64,000 bases of DNA from Helicobacter bilis (GTDB lineage Bacteria; Campylobacterota; Campylobacteria; Campylobacterales; Helicobacteraceae): NCBI RefSeq assembly GCF_001999985.1, contig NZ_CP019645.1, forward strand, positions 2,542,001-2,606,000, given 5' to 3'. Below the pieces are notes generated by a model. It saw only the letters and a list, made by a program, of their open reading frames with translations, was not told the DNA's origin and ran no database searches. Positions 1-11,769 of the stretch are shown piece by piece; position 1 is the first letter of the stretch; each line of letters begins with the position of its first letter. The position numbers and the translations under genes are program-made.

Positions 1-285
1 TTTGTAATGATTATAGATTGCTACACTAAAGACCTTTTTAGCTTGTTCCTGCCCCACTACATATTCATCTAAATGTGCTTTTAGCTCTTTTGGTGATGGC
101 ACATCATCTAAGCCCCAAGATTCTGAATTTGTAATGCTATTTTCACTACTAAATAGCGTTGTATAGATAAAAACCGCACATGCCTTACATATATAAGCTT
201 TTGTTCCAGTAATTTTTTCATTACTTGATACTATAGGATTTGGTTTAGATTTCTTTTTGCCACAAAAGCTACATGTTTCACTCAT
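1..285 (-). CDS. clpX: ClpX, ATP-dependent Clp protease unfoldase subunit (N-terminal part, cut by window edge)
   Basis: The minus strand reads ATG at 285 and stays open for 95 codons to the window edge. The start [12 protein letters not shown] with a second pair CKAC near residue 33 is the N-terminal four-cysteine zinc-binding domain of ClpX. The segment [13 protein letters not shown] just before the edge is the conserved entry to the AAA+ domain. ClpX unfolds substrates in the cytoplasm and feeds them to ClpP, whose gene lies at 20081-20671. The start overlaps the end of lpxA by 8 bp, which implies translational coupling. The Walker motifs lie outside the window. Confidence 0.93.
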   Translation of the reverse strand, partial: MSETCSFCGKKKSKPNPIVSSNEKITGTKAYICKACAVFIYTTLFSSENSITNSESWGLDDVPSPKELKAHLDEYVVGQEQAKKVFSVAIYNHYK

Positions 286-1108
286 TTAACTCACCTCTTT
301 TATAGGGTATGCCTCTCTCAGATGCTAATATAAACTCACAGATTTTAATAATATGCGTATTATTTTCCATACCTTTTGCTACTTCAAGTTCCATAGCGGC
401 TAAATCACGCAAACTTTTATTTCCAGAAAATAAACGCTTATAGAGTGCATCAATCATATCAATTTCATCTCTTTCCATAATCTTTCGCATACGGAATCTA
501 TTAAGCCCGATAATACGCGCTCTATTGCCCTCCGCCATACAATAAGGCGGGATATCTTGCGACAGGGCAGAAGCCCCAGCTACCATTGCCCCCTCGCCAA
601 TCTTTACAAACTGATGCACAGGTGTCATACCGCCTATATTCACATGGTCTGCGACATGGATATGTCCGCCAAGTGTTGCATTATTTGCCAAAATATTATG
701 ACTACCTACAATGCAATCATGGGCTATATGCACATATGCCATGAAAAGATTATCATTGCCTATTTTTGTGATATTGCCACCGCCTTCTGTGCCCGGATTA
801 AACATGCAAGATTCTCGAATCGTATTATTATCTCCAATCTCTAGCACACTCTCTTCGCCCTTATATTTTAAATCTTGCGGTGGTGTGCCAATCACAGCAT
901 TAGGAAATATCTTGTTATTTTTACCAATAGTTGTATTTCCCATAATTGTTACATGATTATAAAGATAGCTTTTTTCACCAATGCTTACATTACCCTTAAT
1001 TACACTATAATCCCCTATTATTGCGTTTGCTCCAATCTTAACATTCCCCTCTATAACCGCTGTCTTTGCGATTACAGCAGTTGGGTGTATAACGACATTA
1101 TTAGTCAT
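278..1108 (-). CDS. lpxA: LpxA, acyl-ACP--UDP-N-acetylglucosamine O-acyltransferase
   Basis: LpxA performs the first step of lipid A synthesis, moving a 3-hydroxyacyl chain from ACP to UDP-GlcNAc in the cytoplasm. The 276 residues begin with many hexapeptide repeats (I/V-G-x-x-x) forming the left-handed beta helix. HIAHDC at about residues 127-132 contains the catalytic histidine (about His130, equivalent to E. coli His125). A helical C-terminus follows. The length is slightly above the 262 residues of E. coli LpxA. It sits between fabZ (24 bp upstream) and clpX (8 bp overlap), the order known from H. pylori. The three genes probably form one operon that supplies hydroxyacyl chains and uses them. 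Confidence 0.96.
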   Translation of the reverse strand: MTNNVVIHPTAVIAKTAVIEGNVKIGANAIIGDYSVIKGNVSIGEKSYLYNHVTIMGNTTIGKNNKIFPNAVIGTPPQDLKYKGEESVLEIGDNNTIRESCMFNPGTEGGGNITKIGNDNLFMAYVHIAHDCIVGSHNILANNATLGGHIHVADHVNIGGMTPVHQFVKIGEGAMVAGASALSQDIPPYCMAEGNRARIIGLNRFRMRKIMERDEIDMIDALYKRLFSGNKSLRDLAAMELEVAKGMENNTHIIKICEFILASERGIPYKRGELNE

Positions 1109-1132
1109 ATAAAACCTTTTAAAATCTTAAAC

Positions 1133-1621
1133 TTATTTATTATGTGAATCTGTTACCATAGCCTTTAATTCCGCCTCACTCACAAGAGAATCATCAACAT
1201 AAGCCCTGCCTTGCAGCTGCCATACATTACTTCTTTGCTTCATCACTTCCATATGATAAGTCAAGCGATCTCCGGGTCGCACAGGCACACGAAATTTCAC
1301 ATTATCAATTGTCATAAAATACACAATCTTATCTTTACTCGCGTCAAAGTCAAGCCCCCAAGTGCTAACAAAAGCTAAGATTCCACCAGCTTGTGCCATT
1401 CCCTCAATAATCATAACGCCCGGATATATTGGCTCTTTTGGAAAATGCCCTAAAAATACCTCTTCATTAATTGTTACATTTTTATAGGCTTTAATCTCTT
1501 TATGTGGATTAAGAGAAAGCACCCTATCTACAAGCAACATGGGGTAGCGATGCGGTAAAACTTGCATTATTTTGTCGATATTTAGATTCTCATAAGTTTG
1601 TAGTTGTTTTTCATTATCCAT
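1133..1621 (-). CDS. fabZ: FabZ, 3-hydroxyacyl-ACP dehydratase
   Basis: FabZ dehydrates beta-hydroxyacyl-ACP in type II fatty acid synthesis and competes with LpxA for the same substrate. The 162-residue hot-dog-fold protein shows HRYPMLLVDRV near residue 24, GHFPKEPIYPGV with the catalytic His at about 59, and IIEGMAQ with the catalytic Glu at about 73. The ATG at 1621 gives a normal family length. It is the first gene of the fabZ-lpxA-clpX cluster. The upstream gap of 360 bp probably holds its promoter. Confidence 0.96.
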   Translation of the reverse strand: MDNEKQLQTYENLNIDKIMQVLPHRYPMLLVDRVLSLNPHKEIKAYKNVTINEEVFLGHFPKEPIYPGVMIIEGMAQAGGILAFVSTWGLDFDASKDKIVYFMTIDNVKFRVPVRPGDRLTYHMEVMKQRSNVWQLQGRAYVDDSLVSEAELKAMVTDSHNK

Positions 1622-1981
1622 GTGGCAACCCTAAAAAGTGAAAATTTTTGGCTAATTGTAACACAAAATATTTTTAAATTGATTATTTTTCTGCACTACA
1701 TAAGCGAAAAACATAGTGTTTATGCAAAATGAAGCTTTGATTTAGATTCTATTTTTTATTATTCTTGGGATACATGATATTCTGGTTTGGGATATTTCAT
1801 CGTATTGCATGAGAATCCTTAGCTATTTGCTGAAATCGCCATCAGCAAGACTATAAGCAAATAACCACCAAAAATCTGTAAGCAAAATAAAAAACTTGCC
1901 TTGTAGATTCTGCCAATGTATTGATATGTTTCTTGTAGAGAAAATACAAAATAATCATAGTTATACCCAAGCTCCACTAGG
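1622..1981. other. Intergenic region, 360 bp, possible eroded coding remnant
   Basis: No confident gene is seen. On the minus strand, ending at a TAG at 1823-1825, a short open stretch reads ILLTDFWWLFAYSLADGDF. It has no convincing start and may be a remnant or chance. The part next to 1621 should carry the fabZ promoter. Confidence 0.3.
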
Positions 1982-2461
1982 TTATAAAAAGTTTAAACCA
2001 AAAGTAAGAATATTTACTGCAAAAAAGAATCCCAAAAATATTCTAATTGGAATCTTATTAAGTAATAGCAATATATTAGGTAATATAAGAACAAAGGGAC
2101 CAAACAATACTACAAGCAAACCAAACTGAAATTTAAATATAAAATCTAGTAAAGGCAAACTTAAAAGAAAACCACTAACACATAAGGCATTTATGGCAAC
2201 TTTTATAATCTTTGCACCGCCAAGAATGGGTATCATATACATACAGCACATAAGAAAAAATATACTCATAACGGCCGTTAAATTTATTGATATAGAAAAA
2301 AATATAAAATCCTTTCGTGTATAAGAATCTACAATTTGAATTATGTAAAGAAACAACACAACAAAGAATATCGCATATACTACACTCGCAATACTCATTA
2401 AGACAATGTAGATAACCTTATCACTTGGTTTAGTAAGTAGATTATAGTCTTCCATTATCAT
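1982..2461 (-). CDS. Small integral membrane protein of unknown function
   Basis: The 159-residue frame is strongly hydrophobic, with about four membrane segments (about residues 17-43, 53-78, 83-108 and 115-150). I do not recognise a family. AAGGAT lies 8 bases before the ATG at 2461 on the minus strand, which supports that start over the second ATG two codons later. It stands alone between guaB and fabZ, with gaps on both sides. No catalytic motif or cysteine cluster is visible. Confidence 0.6.
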   Translation of the reverse strand: MIMEDYNLLTKPSDKVIYIVLMSIASVVYAIFFVVLFLYIIQIVDSYTRKDFIFFSISINLTAVMSIFFLMCCMYMIPILGGAKIIKVAINALCVSGFLLSLPLLDFIFKFQFGLLVVLFGPFVLILPNILLLLNKIPIRIFLGFFFAVNILTFGLNFL

Positions 2462-2601
2462 ATCTCATATCCTTTGGAACATAACGATTGTTTTCATATA
2501 CCTTGACTACAATAGATGCTGCTATCAAATCAAAACAGCAAGGAAATATAAGTATAAATCTCCCCCATGAATACTTCTTTCATACTCTCAAAACAATGAT
2601 T

Positions 2602-4086
<1,485 letters not shown>

Positions 4087-4180
4087 TTACTTTATAAAAA
4101 ATAATGATTAGTTTTTCATTTTTTTAAATCAAATGAAAATGTGCTAGAATCTTGCTTTATTTTACACTATAAGGAAATCT

Positions 4181-5044
4181 ATGGTTTTAGCAGATGGGGT
4201 TTTAATGGATGGCAAAAAGCTTGCAAGTAAGATCGAAGAAGACATTATAAAGGAAACAAAAGAATTAGCCATAAAGGGCATTGTCCCGAGTCTTGCGGTG
4301 ATTCTAGTAGGCAATGATAGTGCTAGTCAAACCTATGTTACAATGAAAGCAAAGGCGTGTAAAAGGGTTGGCATTACCTCTATTCTTTATGAAATGCCTA
4401 CAAATACAAGTGAGCAAGACCTACTTCAAACAATTGATAGCCTAAATAAAAATGATCAAATTGATGGAATCTTAGTCCAGCTACCCCTGCCAGAGCATAT
4501 TAATGCTTCAGAGATTCTTGATATGATAGCACCGCATAAAGATGTAGATGGATTCCATACACAAAATAGCGGTAAATTGCATAGTGGTTTAAAGGGCTTT
4601 GTGCCCGCTACACCACTTGGGGTTATGACGCTACTTAGGCATTATAATATTGATATTAAAGGTAAAGATGTGTGTATTGTGGGTGCTAGTAACATCGTGG
4701 GTAAGCCACTTTCAGCCTTAATGCTGAATGCAGGGGCAACAATTAGCGTGTGTCATATTCTCACAAAAGATTTGAGTTTTTATACAAAAAATGCAGATAT
4801 TGTATGCGTTGGTGTTGGTAAGCCAAATCTCATTACAAAAGATATGATAAAAGAGGGGGCTATCGTAGTAGATATAGGTATCAATCGCTTAGAGAATGGA
4901 AAGATTGTAGGCGATGTAGATTTAGAGAATCTTCGCTCACATTGTTCCTACATTACACCTGTGCCGGGCGGTGTAGGACCTATGACTATCGCTTCTCTAT
5001 TACAAAACACACTAGAGAGTGCAAAAAAACGCCCTAAACGATAG
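4181..5044 (+). CDS. folD: FolD, methylenetetrahydrofolate dehydrogenase / cyclohydrolase
   Basis: FolD is a bifunctional cytoplasmic enzyme that interconverts 5,10-methylene-THF and 10-formyl-THF. The 287 residues contain the conserved lysine segment YVTMKAKACK, the substrate motif GILVQLPLP, the Rossmann motif GASNIVGKPL, and the C-terminal TPVPGGVGPMTIA. An AAGGAAATCT stretch precedes the ATG. A weak TAGAAT at 4145-4150 may be the -10 box. It diverges from guaB. Confidence 0.97.
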   Translation: MVLADGVLMDGKKLASKIEEDIIKETKELAIKGIVPSLAVILVGNDSASQTYVTMKAKACKRVGITSILYEMPTNTSEQDLLQTIDSLNKNDQIDGILVQLPLPEHINASEILDMIAPHKDVDGFHTQNSGKLHSGLKGFVPATPLGVMTLLRHYNIDIKGKDVCIVGASNIVGKPLSALMLNAGATISVCHILTKDLSFYTKNADIVCVGVGKPNLITKDMIKEGAIVVDIGINRLENGKIVGDVDLENLRSHCSYITPVPGGVGPMTIASLLQNTLESAKKRPKR

Positions 5045-5113
5045 TATCAAGTGGGTAATATGAAAGGGTATATTTTATGCTTAATGGAAAGGCTTTAGAT
5101 TCTGGAGGTTTAT

Positions 5114-5509
5114 ATGCGTTTTAAAATGTTATTTGCATTATGCGTGAGTATGGTATTTTCTTATGGTGGGGCTGCATTTGAGAGTGATAGCTATTTGATT
5201 TGGATTAGCTCAAGGTGTCCAGAGCAAAGCACAACTTGCACGAGTGTTACCTATAATCAAACAAGTAAAAGCAATGGAAAAACAATTGTCATTGAAGGCG
5301 GTGAGCCAATAGTTGGCTCACTCTCTAAGAATCTTATCGGTTATACTTTCTATGACTTGCAGACAAAGCACTCTTATGAACTATCAATGGATTTAGATGG
5401 ATTTTATATGCTTTATATTAGACGCTACCCTAAACCATCAACAAAAGAGAAAGTTAAAAGAATTAGTGATAATGACTATCAAGCAAAGTTAGCTAAGATT
5501 AGAAAGTAG
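5114..5509 (+). CDS. Secreted protein of unknown function
   Basis: The 131-residue protein starts with a signal peptide (MRFKMLFALCVSMVFSYGGAAF, cleavage likely after about residue 21). GGAGG stands 6-7 bases before the ATG, so the start is well supported. The mature part has two cysteines six residues apart (CPEQSTTC), which could form a disulfide in the periplasm, and a lysine-rich C-terminus. I do not recognise a family. It lies 69 bp after folD, but nothing links the functions. Confidence 0.6.
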   Translation: MRFKMLFALCVSMVFSYGGAAFESDSYLIWISSRCPEQSTTCTSVTYNQTSKSNGKTIVIEGGEPIVGSLSKNLIGYTFYDLQTKHSYELSMDLDGFYMLYIRRYPKPSTKEKVKRISDNDYQAKLAKIRK

Positions 5510-5654
5510 TTTTGTTTTAAAATTAACACTTTAAAGTCTTTCTTAAGTATTCTTTATGAAAGTAGATTTAGCAATACTATTTGAAAGATATGGATTCTAT
5601 GCTTCTACTATGATTTAGAATCTTAATCAACTAGAATCCAAATAGGATAAAGCA

Positions 5655-7016
5655 ATGAAGTCTTTGCAAAGTCTTTTACAAACCATCTCACAAACAATCC
5701 AGCACAAGTTGCGACAAATCTATTTTATAAACACAAGACAGAATAAGACAAACTTTTTTGCCATAGAGATTCCATTAAAGCATTACATTATTCTTATTTT
5801 CATATTACTTGTGCTTTGTTCTTACAATCTTTTTACAAAATATCAAACTTTTCTAGCCCTAAAGCAAGGGCATGTCTTTGAGGCGACAATACTTTTGCAC
5901 TACACAAAAAAGGAAAATAGCGAGAGATTTAAGCTACAAGATTCACAAGGCAACATATTCTATGCGACATATAAGGGGAAGTTTAAGCAAATAGCAGGCA
6001 AAAAGGCTCTTGTGTATGGCAAGATTTATAAATGCAGTTTTTTGCAATTTTTGCGTAGTTGTAATATCTATAACTCAAGCCTTTCACTTCTCCCAAGCAT
6101 TGATAAAAAGCAATTTTTGCGACATTTTATCAACGCTCAACATGAAGATAAACTAGCAGCAAATCTATATAATGCCCTATTTTTTGCAGACCATTTAGAA
6201 AAGCCCTTAAGGCAAGGGGCTATTGTCTTTGGATTAGCCCATTTGATTGCTATTAGTGGCTTTCATCTTGCTATCCTAAGCTTTATATTTTATGCTCTTA
6301 TTTGCCCTATCTATTTTATATTTCATCGCTATTTTTGCTATCGTAATGCGGTGTATGATTTAGGTTTGTTGGGGCTTATTTTTGTATTCTTTTATCTTGT
6401 ATTGATTGATTTTCAGCCAAGTTTCTTACGGGCATTTATCATGGCATGTTTTGCATACATGATACTTCTTTTTGGATTGCAAATTACAAATTTTTTGAAT
6501 CTTTTCTTATGCGTTTTATTTGGACTTGCATGGAATGTTAGCCTTTTGTTTCATATTGGCTTTTTGCTCTCTGTGGCGGGGGTGTTTTGTATCTTTTTAT
6601 TTATGCGGCATTTTGCTAGTATGAGTGCAAACTATAAGGGGCTAAAAAAGTTTGTATTTGGCGTTGTGCTATTTAATTGCATTATTTTTTTGCAAATGAT
6701 TCCTATTACGCATTACTTTTTCCCGCAATTCTCACCTTATCAAATCATCTCAATACCGCTTAGCATTCTTTTTGCCCTAATCTTTCCATTTGTTATCATC
6801 GCACATATTTTTGGCTTTGGAGATATATTTGATTCTGTAATTTTATGGGTTATATCACATGAGTTTTCTTTATCCATGCTTTATACACCTTTATGGTTTT
6901 TGCTCTTTTATCTTTTATTATGTCTATTTGCTATGCGATTTTTATGGGCGTATGTTGCAAGTCTTATTTGTGCGTCTATATTTTATGTGATAAATTTAGT
7001 ATTGTTTTTTAGCTAG
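5655..7016 (+). CDS. comEC: ComEC/Rec2-family DNA uptake channel, short form
   Basis: ComEC moves single-stranded transforming DNA across the inner membrane. The 453-residue protein has an N-terminal membrane anchor (about 45-65), a soluble segment to about 165, then the competence domain with HLIAISGFHLAILSF (near residue 195) and a run of about eight membrane helices. The C-terminal metallo-beta-lactamase-like domain of long ComEC proteins is absent, as in other Helicobacter homologues. AGGATAAAGC precedes the ATG. It implies natural competence, relevant to the abundant heptamer discussed in the findings. Confidence 0.85.
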   Translation: MKSLQSLLQTISQTIQHKLRQIYFINTRQNKTNFFAIEIPLKHYIILIFILLVLCSYNLFTKYQTFLALKQGHVFEATILLHYTKKENSERFKLQDSQGNIFYATYKGKFKQIAGKKALVYGKIYKCSFLQFLRSCNIYNSSLSLLPSIDKKQFLRHFINAQHEDKLAANLYNALFFADHLEKPLRQGAIVFGLAHLIAISGFHLAILSFIFYALICPIYFIFHRYFCYRNAVYDLGLLGLIFVFFYLVLIDFQPSFLRAFIMACFAYMILLFGLQITNFLNLFLCVLFGLAWNVSLLFHIGFLLSVAGVFCIFLFMRHFASMSANYKGLKKFVFGVVLFNCIIFLQMIPITHYFFPQFSPYQIISIPLSILFALIFPFVIIAHIFGFGDIFDSVILWVISHEFSLSMLYTPLWFLLFYLLLCLFAMRFLWAYVASLICASIFYVINLVLFFS

Positions 7017-7043
7017 ATTGTTTTATCTTATATGTATCTAAGC

Positions 7044-7049
7044 TATAAT
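7044..7049 (+). promoter_or_regulatory. Likely sigma-70 -10 box upstream of the AI-2E-family permease
   Basis: TATAAT lies 35 bp before the ATG at 7084. No clear -35 box is seen, as usual in epsilonproteobacteria. Confidence 0.5.
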
Positions 7050-7083
7050 GTCAGCTTTAGATTCTAAGATATGAGACAAAAAA

Positions 7084-8133
7084 ATGCAAAGCAAAATAGT
7101 TTTTGGTTTATTGTTTGGTGGTGTATGTGTGGCGACACTTATGCTGTATCAAGCCTATTTATTTAATATATTGATTGCATTTTTGCTTTGTGTTGCTACG
7201 ATTTGGTTAAAACATTGGTTGCAAAACTATGTAAAAAATGCACTCTTAGCATCTCTATTTGCACTTTTGCTTATGATAGGACTAGTATTTATACCCGTAT
7301 TATTTGTGTGTTATCGTGCGTTTTTAGGTGTGAAAATGATCAATTGGTTGAGTTTGCAAAGCATGTTTGACCAATCAAAACTAGCATTACAGAATCTTGC
7401 TGAAAAACTACCTTTTATACACGATTATTTGCCTTCATTATTGAATGAAATCTCATTTGCTAAAATCTCTGGCATAGTCTTAAAATTATCTAGCATAGTG
7501 GGAGAGAATGGCTTAAAATTTATTATCGATGGCTTTGTTATTATTGTATTTTTATTTGTGTTTTTTTACTTTGGAGAGCGGCTTTATGCGTATATGAAAC
7601 GCATATTGCCTTTTGAAGAAGCACAGATTAATGAAGTGGCAATGGAAGTTAGCGGGACTTTGCGGCTTGTATTTCTCTCTACTTTTTTTAATGTTGTTAT
7701 GCAGGGGACTGCATTTGGGATTATTGCGTATTTTTTTGGCTTTGATGGGGTTTTGCTTGGTATTTTGTATGGAATCTGCTCTATGATTCCAATTGTTGGC
7801 GGGGTGATTGTATGGCTGCCAATATGTGCTATACTTGTGTATCAGGGCGATTTTAAAGGTGCGGTAATTGTAGGGCTTTATAGTGCGGTATTTATCGGCT
7901 TTATAATCGATAATATTGTAAAGCCATGGCTTATAGGCATTGTGAATAAGCGGATTTTACGCACGCCTTTACAGATTAATGAGTTTGTGATATTCTTTGC
8001 GATTTTAGCGGGTATTGGGGCGTTTGGCTTTTGGGGCATTATTATTGGACCTGCGATTACAGCGCTTTTTATCGCTTTATTGCGTGTGTATGAGCATGAA
8101 TTTGTAGATAAAAATAAGGAAATGATATGTTAA
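7084..8133 (+). CDS. AI-2E family (UPF0118/PerM) membrane permease
   Basis: The 349 residues show the arrangement of the PerM/UPF0118 family. There are three N-terminal membrane helices (about 5-80), an amphipathic region, a helix at about 150-170, and the conserved LLGILYGICSMIPIVGG segment near residue 220 followed by three more helices. Members of this family have been linked to autoinducer-2 export or Na+/H+ exchange, and the substrate here cannot be told from sequence. The end overlaps argC by 7 bp, so the two are probably co-translated. Confidence 0.8.
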   Translation: MQSKIVFGLLFGGVCVATLMLYQAYLFNILIAFLLCVATIWLKHWLQNYVKNALLASLFALLLMIGLVFIPVLFVCYRAFLGVKMINWLSLQSMFDQSKLALQNLAEKLPFIHDYLPSLLNEISFAKISGIVLKLSSIVGENGLKFIIDGFVIIVFLFVFFYFGERLYAYMKRILPFEEAQINEVAMEVSGTLRLVFLSTFFNVVMQGTAFGIIAYFFGFDGVLLGILYGICSMIPIVGGVIVWLPICAILVYQGDFKGAVIVGLYSAVFIGFIIDNIVKPWLIGIVNKRILRTPLQINEFVIFFAILAGIGAFGFWGIIIGPAITALFIALLRVYEHEFVDKNKEMIC

Positions 8134-9176
8134 AAGTTGCGGTTCTTGGGACAAGTGGCTATGGTGGTGCAGAGATTCTTAGAATCTTAAACGCACATGA
8201 TGAGGTAAAACTCAATTATTTTGGGGCAAATACACAATCTGGACAAAGGATAGATAAAAGCTTAGGGCATTTTTATAAACACTTTGATTCTATCATGGAT
8301 AATAAAGATTTAGAATCTGTGTGTGAAGAAAATGACTGCATTCTAGCGGCAACCCCGCATGATTTTTTAGCAAAAATACTTACAAAAGATATGCTAAAAA
8401 AATGCGTAATTATTGACTTATCCGCAGACTTTCGCTTGAAAAATGCTAAGAAATATGAAGAGTATTATAACTTCACTCACCCAAATATTTCTTTACTACA
8501 AGATTCTGTATATGGGCTAAGTGAGCTTTATAGAGATAGCATTAAAGAAGCAAATCTCATAGCAAATCCGGGCTGCTATCCTACTTGTAGCACATTGTGT
8601 ATCGCTCCATTTTTAAAGCATGGAATCATTGATAAAAAAAGCATTATAATCGATGCAAAAAGTGGGGTATCAGGGGCTGGTCGCAGCACAAAGCTAGATA
8701 ATCTCTTTTGCGAAGTGCATGAAAATGTGAAAGCCTATGGGCTTATAAATCATAGGCACACAGCAGAGATTGAGCAAAATCTTTCTATCATTTCAAATAG
8801 TGAAATCATACTTAGTTTCACACCGCATTTAATCCCCATGAATCGCGGCATTTTAATCACTGCTTACGCACAATTAGAAAATAAATATGAGAACATTACA
8901 GAGAAAGAGATACAAGAGATTCTTACAAATTTCTATGCCAATAGCTATTTTATTAGAGTGCTAGAATATGGCGTAGCACCGCAGACTCGCTGGGTTAAAG
9001 GGAGTAATTTTGTCGATGTGAGTGTATGCCTTGATAAACGAAATAAGCGATTAATTATGATGGGAGCCCTTGATAATCTTGTAAAAGGCGCAGCAGGACA
9101 AGCCATACAGAATCTTAATATCCGCTTTGGATTTACAGAACATAAAGCTTTGGGGCAATTGCCTTTGTTTCCATAG
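8127..9176 (+). CDS. argC: ArgC, N-acetyl-gamma-glutamyl-phosphate reductase
   Basis: ArgC reduces N-acetylglutamyl phosphate to the semialdehyde in arginine synthesis, using NADPH. The 349 residues show the Rossmann motif GTSGYGGAEI at about 8-17, the catalytic cysteine in NPGCYPT at about Cys150, and the SGVSGAGR and HRHTAEIEQ segments. The ATG overlaps the preceding permease gene by 7 bp. No other arg gene is in the window, so the pathway is scattered. Confidence 0.96.
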   Translation: MLKVAVLGTSGYGGAEILRILNAHDEVKLNYFGANTQSGQRIDKSLGHFYKHFDSIMDNKDLESVCEENDCILAATPHDFLAKILTKDMLKKCVIIDLSADFRLKNAKKYEEYYNFTHPNISLLQDSVYGLSELYRDSIKEANLIANPGCYPTCSTLCIAPFLKHGIIDKKSIIIDAKSGVSGAGRSTKLDNLFCEVHENVKAYGLINHRHTAEIEQNLSIISNSEIILSFTPHLIPMNRGILITAYAQLENKYENITEKEIQEILTNFYANSYFIRVLEYGVAPQTRWVKGSNFVDVSVCLDKRNKRLIMMGALDNLVKGAAGQAIQNLNIRFGFTEHKALGQLPLFP

Positions 9177-9443
9177 ATTTTTTGGTGTGATTTAATTATT
9201 CTTGTAATGATTGAAGGATTTAATAATGTAAAACTACATAAGAAACTCTTTGTATTATAGTTTTGATTATTTTTAAGAATGTGTAAGCTAAAATATGTTT
9301 CAGTAAAATTAGGCTCAATATGCTAATTATCGATGTATCTTCAATAAAATAGTGTGTTGATATTTTTCAATTTCTTGTGTAATATTTTGATGTTTAATTT
9401 ATAAAAATATTTTATTTTAATGTTTTTAGCTAAGGAATCTTTT

Positions 9444-10274
9444 ATGCAAAACACACAACAACTAAAACTTCTAGCTGTTATTGGCAATCCTATCAAGCAT
9501 TCATTATCACCACTTATGCATAATTATGCCTTGCAAAAGTTAGGGCTAAACTCATTTTATACGCGCTTTTGTCTTCCACAAGATATAGATTCTAGCCATT
9601 TGGCTGATTTTATTCTATCGAGTGATTTAGCAGGTGTGAATGTTACTCTGCCTTTTAAAGAGACATGTTTTAGGGCATTAGATAGCATTCAAGGTATTGC
9701 AAATGAGATTTGTGCAGTCAATACAATTGTGCGTAAAAATGATAAGTTAATAGGATACAACACTGATGCAGAGGGATTTTACCATGCGATAAAAAGTCAT
9801 AATCCAAAGCATGTTTTATTGCTTGGTGCAGGTGGCAGTGCAAGAAGTATTGCGACCATTTTATTTAGAAAAAATATCAATCTTACAATTGCTAATCGCA
9901 GCACAGAGAAACTCGCATATTTTAGCCAATTTGGCGAAACTCTAAGTTTTGCTGATTTAGGGGGCAAGACAGAGTGCTATGATATTATAGTGAATGCAAC
10001 AAGTGCTAGTGTTAAGGGTGTGTTGCCAATGCAAGAAGAGATTCTAATTCCCTTATTGCAGCAAAGCAGGCTTGCCTATGATTTAATGTATCAAGCTGGC
10101 GATACGCTATTTTGTGCTTTAGCAAAGCATTATACACAAGCCCTAGATGGTAAAGCAATGCTTGTGTATCAAGGTGCTCTAGCTCTAATGTATTTTCATG
10201 ATATGGAGATACAAGACATGCAATTTAAACATATAGCAAAGATTATGGCGGAAGCCTTGAAAGTGAGTTTATAA
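9444..10274 (+). CDS. aroE: AroE, shikimate dehydrogenase
   Basis: AroE reduces 3-dehydroshikimate to shikimate with NADPH. The protein shows NPIKHSLSPLMHN near the start, the NVTLPFKE motif with the catalytic lysine, GYNTDAEGF, and the nucleotide-binding LLGAGGSARSI. The ATG at 9444 (276 residues) is preferred over an in-frame ATG at 9420, because AAGGA stands 7 bases before it. The upstream ATG would add MFLAKESF, which reads like translated ribosome binding site. aroA of the same pathway is at 22932-24263. Confidence 0.95.
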   Translation: MQNTQQLKLLAVIGNPIKHSLSPLMHNYALQKLGLNSFYTRFCLPQDIDSSHLADFILSSDLAGVNVTLPFKETCFRALDSIQGIANEICAVNTIVRKNDKLIGYNTDAEGFYHAIKSHNPKHVLLLGAGGSARSIATILFRKNINLTIANRSTEKLAYFSQFGETLSFADLGGKTECYDIIVNATSASVKGVLPMQEEILIPLLQQSRLAYDLMYQAGDTLFCALAKHYTQALDGKAMLVYQGALALMYFHDMEIQDMQFKHIAKIMAEALKVSL

Positions 10275-10369
10275 TAGAGCTTAAATGAGAATCTTTACCT
10301 TTTATATTGATAGGACTAAGAGAGATAAAATAAATATCCATGAAATATACAATATTTATATTAAAACGC

Positions 10370-10375
10370 TACAAT
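10370..10375 (+). promoter_or_regulatory. Possible -10 box for trxA
   Basis: TACAAT lies 69 bp before the trxA start in an otherwise AT-rich gap of 164 bp. It is the best -10 match in the gap. Confidence 0.35.
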
Positions 10376-10438
10376 GTAACACCGCTTTATTTTGAGTAAA
10401 TATGCGGTTGTAATTTATGTTAATTTAAGGAGCATATT

Positions 10439-10756
10439 ATGGGACAATATATTGAGTTAAATCAAAGTAATTTTGCAGAAGTAACACAAAATGGCATTTC
10501 TCTTGTGGATTTTTGGGCGCCTTGGTGTGGTCCATGCCGCATGTTAGCACCAGTCATTGATGAATTAGCAGCAGATTTTGCTGGTCGTGCAAATATTTGT
10601 AAAGTCAATACAGATGAAGAAGAAGCGTTGAGCGCACAATTTGGAATCCGCAGTATTCCAACCATTATATTTATGAAAAATGGTGAGATAGTAGATCAAG
10701 TCATTGGTGCTACTACAAAGGCAGTCCTTGCGGATAAACTTAACGCTTTGTTGTAA
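10439..10756 (+). CDS. trxA: TrxA, thioredoxin
   Basis: This small cytoplasmic dithiol-disulfide carrier has 105 residues, the standard length. The redox site FWAPWCGPCRM places Cys at 30 and 33, and the cis-proline segment IRSIPT is present. AAGGAGC precedes the ATG. It lies 24 bp before trxB, so carrier and reductase are expressed together. Confidence 0.97.
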   Translation: MGQYIELNQSNFAEVTQNGISLVDFWAPWCGPCRMLAPVIDELAADFAGRANICKVNTDEEEALSAQFGIRSIPTIIFMKNGEIVDQVIGATTKAVLADKLNALL

Positions 10757-10780
10757 TATCGTAACATACAGGAAGATTCC

Positions 10781-11728
10781 ATGATAGATTTAGCAATCAT
10801 TGGTGGCGGTCCTGCGGGACTATCCGCAGGTCTATACGCTACACGAGGTGGTATAAAAGATGTGGTGCTATATGAAAAGGGAATGCCGGGCGGACAGATT
10901 ACGGGTAGCAGTGAGATTGAAAACTATCCGGGTGTGAGAGAGATAAAGTCGGGGCTTGACTTTATGGAGCCATGGCAGGAGCAATGCTTTCGTTTCGGTT
11001 TGAAACATGCGATGTCAGAAGTCATACGCGTTGAGAAGCATGGCGATATTTTTCATATTATCCATAATCAAGGTAAAGGTGAAGAGACACAGGAAGCAAG
11101 AAGTGTGATTATCACAACAGGTGGTCGCCCCAAAAAGTCAAATATTAAAGGCGAGCAAGAGTTTTGGGGTAAGGGCGTTAGCACATGTGCTACTTGCGAT
11201 GCGTTTTTTTATAAGAAACGAGAAGTTGCTGTGCTTGGTGGTGGGGATACCGCATTAGAAGAAGCGATATATCTTACAAAGTTTGCTTCAAAAGTGCATC
11301 TTATCCATAGAAGAGATGGCTTTAGAGCCGCACCGGTAACGGTTCAACACGCAAAAAGCAATGAGTTAATAAATTTCCTAACCCCCTATGTCGTTACAGA
11401 AATTTGTGGCGATGAAAATGGTGTAAGCGGTCTAACGATTAAGAATCTTAATACAAACAAAGAAGAGAGGCTAGAAGTGCCGGTTATATTTGAGTTTGTT
11501 GGCTATGAAGTGAATAATCAAATATTACAACAGAAAGATGGCTCATTTCTTTGCAAAGTAGATTCCTATGGTTCTGTGATAGTGGATCTAAAAATGCACA
11601 CAAATGTGGCGGGTCTATTTGCCGCAGGTGATATACGCATAGATGCACCAAAGCAGGTTGTATGTGCTGCTGGAGATGGCGCACAAGCTGCGCTTGAAGC
11701 TATTGCATATTTAGAGCAAAAACATTAA
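10781..11728 (+). CDS. trxB: TrxB, thioredoxin reductase
   Basis: TrxB is an FAD enzyme that transfers electrons from NADPH to TrxA. The 315 residues show the FAD motif [13 protein letters not shown] at about 8-20, the redox pair CATC at Cys136 and Cys139, the NADPH motif [10 protein letters not shown], and the C-terminal FAD segment [14 protein letters not shown] precedes the ATG. It forms an operon with trxA and probably reads on into dapB 41 bp later. Confidence 0.97.
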   Translation: MIDLAIIGGGPAGLSAGLYATRGGIKDVVLYEKGMPGGQITGSSEIENYPGVREIKSGLDFMEPWQEQCFRFGLKHAMSEVIRVEKHGDIFHIIHNQGKGEETQEARSVIITTGGRPKKSNIKGEQEFWGKGVSTCATCDAFFYKKREVAVLGGGDTALEEAIYLTKFASKVHLIHRRDGFRAAPVTVQHAKSNELINFLTPYVVTEICGDENGVSGLTIKNLNTNKEERLEVPVIFEFVGYEVNNQILQQKDGSFLCKVDSYGSVIVDLKMHTNVAGLFAAGDIRIDAPKQVVCAAGDGAQAALEAIAYLEQKH

Positions 11729-11769
11729 AGCGAAATATTAAAAGGCAAAAATATTTAAAAAGGTAGGCT